The translations under genes were made by a program, and so were the position numbers. A DNA stretch of 64,000 nucleotides from Maratus speciosus (lineage: Eukaryota; Arthropoda; Arachnida; Araneae; Salticidae), in contig OZ010791.1 of the NCBI GenBank assembly GCA_963932465.1, forward strand, positions 323,969,283-324,033,282, written 5' to 3'. The notes beneath the pieces were generated by a model. It ran no database searches and had not been told where the DNA came from. It worked only from the letters and a program-made list of their open reading frames with translations. Below, in pieces: positions 32,927 through 45,008 of the stretch (the first letter of the stretch is position 1; the number at the start of each line of letters is the position of its first letter).

Positions 32927-34456
32927 CACTGCTCAAAACAATTAAAGGATATTGCAGTTTTAGGTGGATTTTGTATCTGGTAAACTGTTTAGCTGATTGA
33001 TACATGGTCTACAGACATAGTAGGTTATATGAGAATAAATTACACATGTTTGGCAGAAAAAATGCATTTTATTGCGCATTTGTGTACTAAAGGAAAAAAA
33101 CACAATTTGTGCATATGAGAAAAAAAGAATAAGAAAAGGTGTTTTCTTCAAAGAAAATCATTTTCAGTAGGGGGTATGGTTTCAACGGGCGCCCAGCAAC
33201 GTTGAACACCTTTGAGGCATGGACTCAATGAGGCTATTAATGACGAGTTGGGGTATTCTGCCCCACTCTTCCAGAAGAGCTCTTTCCAGTTCTTGGAGAG
33301 TTCGTGGAGGGTTGTTGGCGGCCAGAAACTCGTCTTCCTAGAGCGTCCCAAACGTGCTCGATTGGATTCATGTCTGGAGAACACGCTGGCCATTCCATTC
33401 GAACGATTCCTTCCTCGAAAAGGAAATGCTCCACCAGGTTTGCACGATGTGGACTGCATTTATCGTCCATTAAAATGAAGTTATCTCCGATTGCTGCAGC
33501 GTAAGGGACTACAATAGGTCTGAGGATCTCGTCCCTATATCGGTGACCAGTCAGAGCTCCATCTCGAATGATGTAGAGGTCAGTGCGCCCGTCAGTGGAG
33601 ATGCCACCATACACCAACATTCCTCCACCGCCAAATCTGACACTTTCGTGCACGAACGCAGCATTATTCCTAGTGCCACGGTCCCTCCAGATGAAAATAC
33701 GCCTATTATCCGGATGCACAGAAAAACGGGACTCGTCAGAAAACAGAATATTGCTCCATTCATTTCTCCTCCAGTTGACATGCTCGGTTGCCCACTCCCT
33801 GCGGTCCCGACGATGCCTTGATGTTAATCTAACACATACCATCGTCGGCGAGCATACAGACCTACAGCATGGAGCCGGTTTCGGACAGTCTGAGTTGAAA
33901 TCGTGGTGCCTGTAGCCGAGCGAATGTGTTGTTGGAGAAGAGTAGCGTTCATGGTTCGGTGTCTCCGAGATGTTAACGCTAAATACCGATCTTCATTGGG
34001 CGTTGTTGCCCGTCTACGATCTTGCCCTGGTCTTCGGCTTGCACATTCACTCTCCAAAAAACGGTTCCAGATCCTGGAAATGACACTTTGTGACACTCCA
34101 ATGGCTTGCGCTACTTCGGCTTGAGTTTGGTCCCCTTCTAACCTACCAACAATTCTCAAAGCTTCTGAATCTGTCAAATGACTTCGCTGATACATCGTAC
34201 TTATCGAAACAAAGCAATCACTGAATGCCGATCATCCTTGTCTTCATTCTCTTTTATCCAGTTGAAAGTCAAATTTCATTCGCTGCCGCTGAAGCGACGT
34301 TTTTGACGTCGAATTCAAAATTTGCATACTCCACAGTTTGAAAACCAGAAAAATTTGCATTTGTGATTCTCTTCTTCTATTTTCGGCAAAAAAAAATTCG
34401 TTTATATCTTTATTTTATATAAAACTTCAAATATCCTTTAATTATTTTGAGCAGTG
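32927..34456. mobile_element. Nearly complete Tc1-like transposon
   Basis: CACTGCTCAAAACAATTAAA at the left and TTTAATTATTTTGAGCAGTG at the right are inverse, and TA lies on both sides (32925-32926 and 34457-34458). The inversion covers at least 28 bp. The 1530-bp length fits an autonomous Tc1-like element, and it carries a transposase gene on the minus strand with two frameshifts. It is the youngest-looking coding element in the window. Confidence 0.95.
33182..34195 (-). pseudogene. Tc1-like DD34E transposase, two frameshifts
   Basis: Start ATG at 34195. The N-terminal paired-like HTH reads LTDSEALRIVGRLEGDQ and AEVAQAIGVSQSVISRIWNR (residues ~7-45), then a basic RRPGQDRRRATT linker and a second HTH with TISTQTVRNRL. 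A one-base shift near 33835 moves to the frame with MVCVRLTSRHRRDR, ILFSDESRF (first Asp), IFIWRDRG, GGGGMLVYGG, ILMDDKCSPHRA (second Asp; the usual NARPH is KCSPH here) and SPDMNPIEHVWDALGRR (Glu). Thirty-four residues separate the second Asp from Glu, hence DD34E. A second shift near 33325 leads to PPRTLQELERALLEEW and a stop at 33182-33184. Cut-and-paste transposase acting at TA; inactive as read. Confidence 0.93.
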
Positions 34457-34458
34457 TA

Positions 34459-34769
34459 TTTTAGTCTCAATCAATTTAATACCTTCAACTGTTGTGACAT
34501 AAAACGCACCATTTCGTAATCACATTTAATGTGTTTCCTTATTGAAGAGTATGCATAAAAGCTTTCTCATGAACTTTTGAATTCCGCCTCTTCCCCATCC
34601 CCCCTTTTTAAATTAAGCCCTTTTCTTACACGCTGCATGAAATGCATATCACCTACTGTTTTAGGTGCTGCAATAAAGTTATATGCATTTAAAAATATCA
34701 TGTTATCATTTTAGCTGCTTTTTATGGCATAGAGTAAAAATAGATGAACTGGTTTCAGTAAATTAACAA
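34459..34769. other. Unassigned AT-rich stretch
   Basis: No gene or repeat arm was recognised. Confidence 0.4.
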
Positions 34770-35160
34770 GAATGTAAAATCTTGCGTTGAGCATAGATTA
34801 GAAAACACTTTCCACCACATCCAGAATTCCGTACTAAAACTTCACATTTTAATAAGGTTGAAGAAAGATGTCTAAATAAATAATAAGTGAAACAAACAAC
34901 GCATTTGAAAACACAATCTCATCAATTCCTAACAAAAGTGAAATAATAATAATAATAATAATAAATTTTTGCTCAGCCCTGTATATGAACTGAAGCTATA
35001 TCATACAATACATAGTATGCTAAAATTTAGTTGAATTTGAAAATACATAGCACAGTTGATAATTCCCCTTCATCAATTTCCATCAATAAACAAAATTGTA
35101 CTTCAGATGTTTTGTGCAGACCTTTATGTGATGTGTAGAATTTATACATACCAAGAAATA
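34770..35160. repeat. Dispersed repeat, copy 1 (partner at 60450-60790)
   Basis: GAGCATAGATTAGAAAACAC, CATTTGAAAACACAAT, TCAGCCCTGTATATGAAC and TCCATCAATAAACAAAAT recur in order and in the same orientation at 60450-60790 with substitutions. An (AAT)n lies at 34944-34974. Confidence 0.75.
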
Positions 35161-35329
35161 TTTTTAAATGTTTAATTTAAAAACGTGTATCACACAAGAA
35201 AACACATTTCAACAATTATTGTTCATAGAGACTACTGTACCTGAATTATTTTGTGCATTTCTGCATATCAATGATAAATGCTTGCGCATCATATTTTATA
35301 GTAAATAACTTGCTGTACACCTCATTAAT

Positions 35330-35760
35330 ATATATAAATTCCAATATATTTGAAATAGTATAACATGAATAAAATACATCGCAAACGACTTTTTTCCCGT
35401 AGACCGTAACGTAATCGAATTCTTTTGAGTGCCGCTGTAAATGAATGATGGATGTTATCCATACTATGTCTTATAGTAGGCATCTTGTAGTGTACACCAG
35501 ATATATATATAAATTTCATCTAGCTTGAAATTGTGAACCATTACTAAAAATCACCGCAAACAACGTTTCCTCATAGGCCGTAATATAACGGAATTGTTTT
35601 TGAATGTCCCCGTAAAGGAACTGTAACTGCCAGAAGTTTCATTTTCTATACCGAATATGCCATTTTGAATATCAATAATATATATAAATTTCATGGCGAT
35701 CCGACTATATTTACGCGAGTTAGAGCACTTACAGACAGACACGCCAGACGGTAGATACAC
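35330..35760. repeat. Degenerate ~170-bp tandem units
   Basis: CCGTAACGTAATCGAATTCT near 35405 and CCGTAATATAACGGAATTGT near 35578 head two units that end in ATATATATAAATTTCAT(C/G). The tail ATATTTACGCGAGTTAGAGC is found inverted at about 50825-50850 (GCTCTAACTCCCGTAAATAT). Confidence 0.7.
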
Positions 35761-36290
35761 TAACTGAAGTCATAAACACTTTTTTAATTTGTTGGAAATT
35801 TATAAAAAAAGAATTTAAAAAATACCTAGAGATATTTACAAATATCTATTGTTTTATGAAACCAAGCAACAGAAAACACGTGGTAAACACATATTCTGTT
35901 TTCGTCCTATAGATGATGCCAATGCATATTCTGTTTCTTATAAATAGCTGAAGCGATTTTCAACGAACTTTTCAAATTCAAAGCGACTTGACTTTGTTCT
36001 TTAAAAGCAATGTAACAACTTCCTGAAGATGGTCATAGATGATTACTGAAACGTTGATTGTTTTAAATTTATTTTAATGTTTGTTTAGTTTTTAACTTAA
36101 CAACATTGGGTATACACCATTTATTAAACTTGTGTTTTTTTTTATTTATTTTCATGTTAATATTCAACTTTTTATTTTTATTACATAGCAAAGTGTTAAA
36201 TTTTGGCGGAACCTTCTTGCTCGTTACTGAATAAGTAGGCATGATGTATAATTTTATTATGGAACAACAAATTAATTTGAAAATGAATGA
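35761..36290. other. Stretch with a Penelope-terminal-like phrase
   Basis: CCTGAAGATGGTCATAGATG followed by ATTACTGAAACGTTG at about 36019-36055 resembles the CTGAAGA...GAAACG phrase of Penelope-like terminal repeats. Nothing else was recognised. Confidence 0.35.
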
Positions 36291-36921
36291 TGTTTGCAGT
36301 AGAGCAGGTGAAACTTAACTCCGGTGCTCGAATTCAGATGCAACTAACACGCAAAATAACTAAATGCACATTTATTAATTTAAACTCAAGTTACTCGAGG
36401 AAAATGGCTGTTAAAGAATCATATCCAAGACTACTTCTATGTCAAAGAATCGCTATTGCGAAAAACACTTTAATCAATGGCGTTTCACATCTAAGTTAAA
36501 TGTCTCTACTAACTGGAATCCCGTGTACTCCTAAAATCATTTTATTGAAATATGTAAGTTTTAAAATTTTTCTGATGATCAAGCACTTTCTCTGAAGATT
36601 TTGAATCCACAGTCAATTTACTCCAAACATCAATCGCTGGTAGCACGTGGCAAAATACACACTCCGAACTCCGAAGAGCTAAAGAACATGTCTAAGTTGC
36701 CTTGGGAGACAAGACACAACCGCATCTGCTCGTTCAAAGTCTCATTCTCATATTTATACTCACCAGCCGACCACATATAGGTGATTAACATATAACTGCG
36801 CAAAAATATCCGTTAAAGTCAAATTCAGTGACATACAATCATACTTCGAAATTCAGAGAAAAGACAACTAGATAACACTTCCACGCACATGTGTTAGATG
36901 CCGGGCAACACGCTCTCAACA
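36291..36921 (-). mobile_element. Candidate solo LTR
   Basis: On the minus strand the segment begins TGTTGAGAGCGTGTTGCCCG and ends CTGCTCTACTGCAAACA, giving TG...CA termini. A TATA box GTATAAATATGAG lies at about 36750-36762, with a less AT-rich transcript-like region after it and AATAAA signals near 36541 and 36371. This promoter-then-poly(A) order and the ~630-bp length fit a retrotransposon LTR. No target-site duplication is evident and no gag/pol lies next to it, so this is a moderate call. Confidence 0.4.
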
Positions 36922-38825
36922 AAAACTAGAACACTTTCATAAGCGAGTAGCTATATACTGCCATAAAATTACGCGGAATAAATTTACAACGTTAATGCTG
37001 TAAAAATTAGCACATATATGAACCTGACAACGATGAGATGTCTTTTTATCAAAGGACAAGTACCTAAAAATCAAGTGACCACAAGAAGGAATACAGCACT
37101 TACTTCGATGTATATACACATGTAATGTAAATTTAGAGGTCGCTAAGACAAGTTCAATAGTGTTCTATGCTTCGTAATCTGACATGAAATATTAAGAATG
37201 AAAAGATGTTCACTTAACTATTTAAAAATATGAACTTCGTACACTGAATCCTTTTCGTCTAAAGATACACTTTTATAATTCGGGTCGTATGAGATCCTGC
37301 ATTGACATCTTTTAGGATAAAATTATTTTTTCGTAATGTGGCGGTGATGTATTAAAACGACGTGATAAAATAAAAGCTATGAAAACAATTGCAAATATGA
37401 GACAAATTCGTAATTGTGATCGTAGGTATTATATTTTGAGGTGCATGTATTCAAACGAGAAAAGAATCGGAACGATTGACATAAAAAAATGAAATTTATT
37501 TATTATATTTTTCTAATTCGAAACATTTTTCGTAGTACCATAGGCACTCCTAATTTGAAATAGCAATTTTTCTGTTAATATAATGTTTGAGAAAATGACA
37601 AAAAATGAAATAAGCTTTGCTTAATCTTTAATATTTCTTAAAGAAATATAGCATTCGTCTACTTTGTAAAAATGAAAAGTAAATACTTTCCGAGAACAAA
37701 ATTATCGTTAGTGCTTGTTTTGTTTTTGTTTTTCTCTGAGTATTCGCGCAATTTTGCAATTTCAAAGATTTTTTATCTTTTATATAAATCGGAGACATTA
37801 AAGTAAATAAACTCCTAGGACTTTACGGCAGCAATTTTATTTTTGTTAAAGCTACAAGATAAAATTAAATACTAAATTGAGATTTAAAAACGTATTTAAC
37901 TTTTTCCCGTATTTATTGCTCTTGACAGCGTATTCCAAAATAAGAATTTCCACACAAAGTGAAAACATAAAGTAAATAAACTGCAGAAAATTGACAAATG
38001 AGAATACCAGACAAGTCAGATATGTAAATCAAAGTAAGATAAAAACTAAAGATCTTTCTGCCAATTTTTTAAAGAAATTCTTGTGACAATATTTATCAGT
38101 TTTTATTAGAAAATGGGATACATACAAATTTTAGAGAATAAAAATTTTTAAAGATATATTTATAGATATAGAGAATTTTTTAAAGATAAAATGCAGCATT
38201 CATATTTATATAATATTTATATAAATTTTGTTTTTCTGAAAAGACTTAATAAATCATATTTCTTTTGAGGTAAGATGAGTGTTAGATATTCCTCCAAGAT
38301 ATTAGGTGCCTAAGTGCCATAGCATTTTACACAGACTTTTCAAAACGAGAAAAAAATTTCAATTACTTTCTTTTATTAGAGGTCCCTCCATATTTTTGAA
38401 GTGATCATGTAGTTTTGATTTTTTAGTCGAATATGTAGATACAATCTAAATAAAATTTTATTAGTTTCTATAAAGGAATTGACTATGATATTATCGACTT
38501 GTCTGCGCTTTGTACTAAATATATTCAAATAATTACAAATTTTTAGTGTGCTATTTGGGAAAGTACAGTAATATTTATATTTAGAATGACGTCTTGAACG
38601 GCGACATTATTTTATTCCAGTTTTTCGCTAATTCATAAAAATTGTGGATTATGTTTGCTGCGTTTGGAAGACTATGCGTTTTTACCAAATTATGAATAAA
38701 GGTAATTTATGCTAAATGCTCCACCAGGTTTAATTTGTGAAGGGAATATGGAATCGAATCTGTCAAGTCAGTTATACAGCTTTTCCAAAAAAATCTTTAT
38801 CATTCTGTACATTAATAACAAAATT
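36922..38825. other. AT-rich stretch with no recognised feature
   Basis: No frames above ~60 codons with any motif and no repeat arms were seen. A small less AT-rich region continues to about 37300. Confidence 0.45.
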
Positions 38826-39124
38826 ACTAACAGGTGAAATGGAATATCAAAGAATGAAGAAATCTAAGAGTTTATTTATTAAATTATTAATTATTCAATA
38901 AATAAGAGTTCATTTAGAAGATAAAAGGATACGATTAGCAATCCCTACTGTTACACCGAAAATGTTAGGGAATCGAGTACAGGCTCGACATTCTTCGTGC
39001 TACTCTCGGAGCTCACGTACAGCTACACCGATAGTACTGTAGAAAACAATAACAATAACAAAAAAATCCCTCTTAGATTTCTTCATTCTTTTGCAGCAAA
39101 CTGCATTTCATTTCACCCATTAGT
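38826..39124. mobile_element. Small inverted-repeat element
   Basis: TACTAACAGGTGAAATGGAA at the left mirrors CATTTCACCCATTAGTA at the right. AAAGAATGAAGAAATCTAAG is mirrored by CTTAGATTTCTTCATTCTTT. About 50-bp arms; the interior is less AT-rich. Confidence 0.75.
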
Positions 39125-40713
39125 ATTTATTTTTATTGATGTTTAGAATAATAAATATCTTTGTCTGATATGCTGTATATTTGTATGTCAAAGGGACAAA
39201 TATATATTTGCAAAATATATTTGCAGTCAAAGGGAAATTTTATAAAAAGATTAATGTGAGATGTTGGGGATGCAATACATTTCCTTGTAAACACTGGAGC
39301 AATACTTGTGTACTATGATTCATATAATACCTAACATGACAGATTAAAATAAAATTATAAATAAGTAAATTGTTGAGATCTCCTGTAAAACATTACCGAT
39401 GCATTCGGAATTCGCATAATGTAAAAGGGTATAAAAATGAATCATTAGCAGATGACAAACAGTCTTAATATATAAATGTAAATTGTCAGCGTTTCAAGCT
39501 ATGTAGAATAAGGTGGGTTCTTTAGTGGATTAGTAACGCAATAAGAATGTTTGAGTAATTACAATTTTCTTCTTCAGAAGCGGTAACGTTTGTTTTCTTC
39601 ATTGAAGTAGTTTCTGGCAGAAAACCGTGTAGTAAAACATTCAGTATCTTATTTTATTATTTTTTTTTTCAAATGAACAATGTGCTGTGAGTGATTTTTA
39701 TCTACAGAAACACGTGATGCACGTTTTTACAGGCACAATTTTAAATATGAGGATATAATCTCTGTATGAACTATCCTGATTTGAAGCATAAAGTACAATA
39801 AACCATTACAAAATGTATTAATTTATATATAAACAAAAAATAATCGTTACCTCTGTTGAAGATAATATATTTTACATCATATCAACAAAATTAAATTGTG
39901 AAAAATTTTTATATCAGTATATCACATATATTTATGTTATTAAATTTAAAGTATATATTTTTATTTTTTGAGAAATGCAATACTTTATAGTTAAAGGAAC
40001 CTATAAGAGATAAAAATGATATCTAACAGAAAATACAATCTATGAATTTTACAGGAGAAATTAGCGCAATAACTTTAAGTAACAATTTCAAGTTTAACCT
40101 AGCAAAATTTTTTTCAGATTAAAATTAATTGCCAAATAAAAATGTATAATAAAGGATTGAAAAAATCAACTTATTTAATATTGTGAATATGACTGATACT
40201 GTATGGTAATTCTACTAATTTAAAATGAAAATACAGGATAGGAAGATGGTTAATATATGTAATTTGGTTTTGATGTAAATAATTCCATGACTTGCTCTAA
40301 TTTGTTTAATCAGTTTTTTAATCATATACGGATAGTGTTCACACATTTTTGCAACGATTTTTGGAAAAGAAATATATAAATAAAGATAAGAATTTTATTT
40401 TCAAATATGTGCAATTTCGTAGCCCATTTGTTGAACTGCAATAATCTCGATATCCAAGATAAAAGAGCTTTTCTTAAAATATCAAGGTTGATTTTGTTCA
40501 ATTCCTCGAATACATTCTTCTAGACTTCATCCGATGAGTATATATATTGTAGTCGGGCGCAAATCCTGCAATTAGCAGCTTTATGTTTCTTGTAGGTAAA
40601 TTCGAAACAAGGAATTGGTGTTGAAATAAAATGTGAAATAGTTTATGACATTATTTCTTTTTCTTTACTTCCTTTCTTTTTTATTAATTTCACTCGCATG
40701 AGTGATAGGTATG
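39125..40713. other. AT-rich stretch with no recognised feature
   Basis: Only local duplications such as AAATATATTTGCA near 39205-39225 were seen. Confidence 0.45.
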
Positions 40714-41714
40714 TATCTAATCAAGAACAACTCGTTGTAAATGATGCCGCCAAGCCACAAATTTAAAACGTCTTTCATAAAAAGAAGTGATATCACTATA
40801 ATGTTTTTTCATCCTGCACTTACTTATGACTAATTAACAATGTTTAACAATTTTTTTCATGTATTACTTCTCCCATTAACCTGTGAAAATTTGAAGCTTA
40901 TGGTGTTTAAATGCCCATTCTTATTTAACATCATGGGATCGATTTGTTGATTACCATTATTTGAACGAGAAAAATCACTTTTATGAGGAGGATATTCTAA
41001 GTAAACATGTTATAAACATTTTGAGTTTGTAAAGTAATAATAATAAAATAATAATAAAATAAAATAAAATAATAATAAAATAATAATAAAATAATAATAA
41101 AATAATAGTAAAATAATAATAAAATAATAATATATCTGTTCTAGTAAGGCTACTAGTATTATATAATATTCCTTATGTTGTAAACACGACATTTACGTTT
41201 AAGAAATAAATATGTCATAAACAGGATCCATTTTACCAGTTTTCCCTTTAATTTTAATACAGTGTATTATTAAAGGCATTTGTGTAATTAAAAATTATGT
41301 TTAAAATAATGAAAAGTATTATTTTAAGAATAGATGATTACCACAATTATATACCATTTCCTGCTTGTCTTACAAATCTTTCTGATTTATTACACATCTT
41401 CCTCATACAAATATTTATAAGAGTGATATAATGAGAAATTAAAATTATTTTTTTCGACTTTCACAATTTTTCGAAATTGATATAGGTACTGCATATATTA
41501 AATAAATACCTGCAGGTCGCCAAGCAGTTTTCACATACTGTACTTCACTCTGAGTCCTTTGGAAACATTATGAGTAGTGATAGATTTTTACACGGCAGTC
41601 GGAGTATGCACTTCTATATCGCTTCTTTTTATGTGATATCACTTCTTTTTATGGTTGACGTTTTAAGTTTGTGGCTTGGCGGCATCATTTACAACGAGTG
41701 GTTTTTTATTAGAT
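40714..41714. mobile_element. 1-kb inverted-repeat element
   Basis: Arms 40714-40796 and 41633-41714 are inverse: GTAAATGATGCCGCCAAGCC versus GGCTTGGCGGCATCATTTAC, continuing to GTGATATCAC on both sides. The interior holds a (TAAAATAA)n microsatellite at 41036-41131 and no gene. Confidence 0.85.
41036..41131. repeat. (AATAATAAA)n-type microsatellite
   Basis: Mixed AAT and AAAAT units without interruption for about 95 bp. Confidence 0.95.
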
Positions 41715-42821
41715 ATCACTTCTTTTTGTAAGGTATTTCATTTGGATTATATATATTCCATTTTAATTCAGAAAAGAAAAGATAAATGAAAGATGATAGA
41801 AGTAAAAAAATAATTTAACAGTGAGACTATAAACTTTTCAAAAGTGTAATATATCTAGTAAGACATAATGTTGGACTTCTTAAAAACAATTCAAATACAT
41901 TTTATCCATCCTTACAAATCTCAGAAGAAATCATTTATTTTTTAGAAATGATAAAATGTGTCGAACTAACGAGTAATATTTTTTGCTGTTGTTCTATAAG
42001 TTATACCGTGATTCATTAACTCAGCAAGAATTTTAGCCTAATAACTTTTGTAAAACTGACTTAACATTTTCAAAATTCATGTCATTTTACACAAAATATG
42101 TAAAGACTTAAAAGCAGACTGAAAAATGAGCCTATGTTTTATCACCGGGCGTGCTTGAAGTAATTTTTAAATAAAATTAGTTTTTTTTTTATTTCAGGGA
42201 ACCCAACGTTTCTCCAATAAGCGCGGCAGAAACTCAGATTGTCTGATTAAGCCTCTTTTTTTTAGAAAATGTTTTCATAAGCTCAAAAACTTGTTGGATT
42301 TTCTGAATTTTCAATACATGTACTTTCTAAATGCATAATTGTTTTTTACGTGACTAGCAGGACATACAAAGTCATATGCTTTACAAGCTTTTCTCACATA
42401 TTTCGGATCATTCATACGATAAATTATAATTCATGTCAATAAAAGTTCAGAATTCGATATTTCACCGTTATGAAAAGATTCTCCCTAATTTCAGTCATAT
42501 TTGTAAATTTTTAAGTAGCTCTATTATTTGATTAAAAATTAACTAAAAGCTATTTATGGTATATTGATAACATTCTTTAATTGCCAACTCGAAAGTAACA
42601 GAATCGATTAGTTTAATAAATCCCCTTATTAATCTTTTTAAATGAAAAGAAAAGGAAAAATTCCAATAAAACTGCCAAAAATTTATTTGATATAAAAGGA
42701 TTGTAAAAAAGTAAAAAGAAAACGTAATAAAAAACCAGACTCACTGTATTAGCTTTGTAAAATCATTTAAATCGAATAAATTGCAAAGTTTGGAATGTTG
42801 AAAAAAATATTTGAGTGAATG
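41715..42821. other. AT-rich stretch with no recognised feature
   Basis: No gene or repeat arm was recognised. Confidence 0.45.
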
Positions 42822-42990
42822 CAGGAGTCGCAGCATATAGGGCAAATTCTATTGTTCTTACCAGTATCTTTTATGAATAATCCTCCTGATACGTTCCTAT
42901 TGCAATTCTTGTAAAAATGTCTCTTGAAGATTATTGATAAATGATACGGGTAAGGACAATAAAATATGTCCTATAATGCTGCGACCCCTG
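42822..42990. mobile_element. CAGGGGTCGCA MITE, copy 2
   Basis: CAGGAGTCGCAGCATATAGG at the left mirrors CCTATAATGCTGCGACCCCTG-type sequence at the right (ATAATGCTGCGACCCCTG). TGAATG precedes and TGTATG follows, compatible with a decayed 6-bp duplication. Same family as 30442-30602, with a different interior. Confidence 0.85.
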
Positions 42991-44049
42991 TGTATGAGCA
43001 TTTTAGTCTAACAGCAATACAGAATTGAACACTTTCCCGCTTATTTCAGTATGATAAACAGTGATCCTTAAGTTTTGTCGAATTGTTTTCATGACTATAA
43101 GTACTCTGTGATTCACTAAAGTACTTACATTATATTTCTGAGCCTGTTCTGTGGTTTCACCGTAGTCAGTGTTTACCTAGAATCTTTCCATAATCGAGGT
43201 CCACTGACACCTTTCTATAATGCAGTTTCTCCTCAAATATCAGCAGGACATTCGGTGATGATTATTAGGCGCAGTACCTTCGTCAAACATCATTCCGATT
43301 TCGTGCAAAATAAAAGTTCATTTAATTGTTATCTCAATTTCGTGTTCAAAAATACCCATAGTATTGGAATTTTAAAAGGGTGTGGGCTGAAATCTAGAAG
43401 TATTTTAATAAAGTGGATAATAGGAACATCTTTCATAAAGTAGAAACCTGGATCGTCGAGCTTTTAGATGTACAAATTGAATTCATATTCAACTTTCAAG
43501 TAACCTAAAATTGTGTAGAGATTGAAAAGGTACAAATTCATTTAAATACATGCCACTCAGTAAATACCTATCGGTTGTAATGTGACCTGGTAAACGAACC
43601 GTAAATGCTTCAATGCCGCCTTACAATAGAGAGCTTAACTGGGTTTAATGCAATAACATCTATCTTATTAAAATCCGTGTGCGTATCTATGGAACCTCAC
43701 AAACTTGGAAACCATAGGGCGCAGGCCTGCAAAATTTGGCACACGGGTTGCTTGTAGGGGACTCATGAACGATTGGGGTCAAAAAGTAGAAAATTTAGAA
43801 CAATTTTTTTTAATTTTACGTTTTTAGCGGATTTTTGCCTTTTTTATTTTCAACCCGTAATCGCGCGAGTTCTAACCAGCTGTAAATGTTTAATGCAATA
43901 TGATATATACATGTGGTAGGTTAATTGGAGAATCATCTCTCATTTTCCAACTAGCCTAATATTTTTCAGGTCAATTGCAAGGAGCCTAGACAGCGGTTAG
44001 GCTAATTGACAAGTAACCACTTATTTCCCAATCAGGGTGATTTTTTTCT
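42991..44049. other. Unassigned; includes a possible repeat start near 43660
   Basis: CTATCTTATTAAAATCCGTG at about 43667, followed by a GC-richer segment with TGGCACACGGGTTGCTTG, has the look of a dispersed repeat but has no second copy here. Near 43917-44020, AGGTTAATTGG, AGCCTAAT and GGTTAGGCTAATTGAC make imperfect hairpins reminiscent of 63659-63729. Confidence 0.35.
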
Positions 44050-45008
44050 AGACTTATAAGCTTAAAACCCGAACCGAACACCAAAAAATGAATTACAACA
44101 GATTATACGCCGATCCGAGCAAGCCAAAATAATTTCAGTCTACACGCAGCCAGACCCGAACGTGAAAGTTCCATTTGAAAAAACCCGATTTCTGATCCAA
44201 ACCAAATTTGATAGCAGACAAAAATATTGAAAATAACCGTAACCCGATCCGATCAAGACAAAATAATTTCCGTGCACACGCAACCCAACACCAACCTAGA
44301 AATTCCCTTTGAAGAAAACCAGAAATCTTACCCGAACCAAATCTGAACACAACAAAATTATTCCAAAGAACCATAATCGGATCCGAGCAACACAAAATAA
44401 TTTCCGTGGGCATGCTACCCGACCCGAACATATAAATTCCCTTTGAAAAAAAAAACCCGAAAATGATCCGAACCAAAACTGAACTCGATAAAATATTCCA
44501 AAGAACCATAACCGGATCCCAACAGACGAAATAATTTCCGTGAACATATTACCTGATCCGAACCTATAAGTTCCATTTGAAAAAAAACCCGAAATCTGAC
44601 CCAAACCAAATCTGAACTCAACAAAAACATTCCATTGAACCATATCCCGAACCGAGCAAAACAAAAAGAAAAAAACATTTGAAAAAAAACGAAATTTCTA
44701 CCCGATAAAAAATTCCAAAGGTTAATATTCCGATACGAGCAAGACAAAATAATTTCCGTTGGCACTCAAATCGGTCCGAATCTGAAAATTTCATTTGAAA
44801 GTACCCGAAATTTGAACCCGACAGAAATATTCCAAAGATCCATAACCGGATCCGAGCAAGGCAAATCAGTTTCCGTAATCATGAAACACGACCAGAACCT
44901 AAAAATTTCATTTGATGTTAACTTGAAACCAGACCTGAACCAAATCTTAACTTGAAATAAATATTCGAAAGAACTATAACCCGATTCGAACCAGAACGTT
45001 ATAACTGA
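44050..45008 (-). repeat. ~133-bp satellite, minus-oriented block
   Basis: About seven degenerate units are marked by CAAAATAATTTCCGTG-like words at about 44127, 44258, 44391, 44525, 44743 and 44859, each with CGAACC and AAATTCC(C/A)TTTGAA. Overlapping frames of 100-124 codons on this strand are by-products of the GC-phased repeat, not genes. Confidence 0.88.

Noticed and set aside
33543..33915. Plus-strand frames of 92 and 110 codons
   Set aside because: They are shadows of the minus-strand Tc1 transposase; the minus frames carry the conserved motifs.
43660..44010. Possible Helitron beginning at TCTATCTTATTAAAATCC
   Set aside because: No CTRR end with a preceding hairpin could be placed, and only one copy is present in the window.
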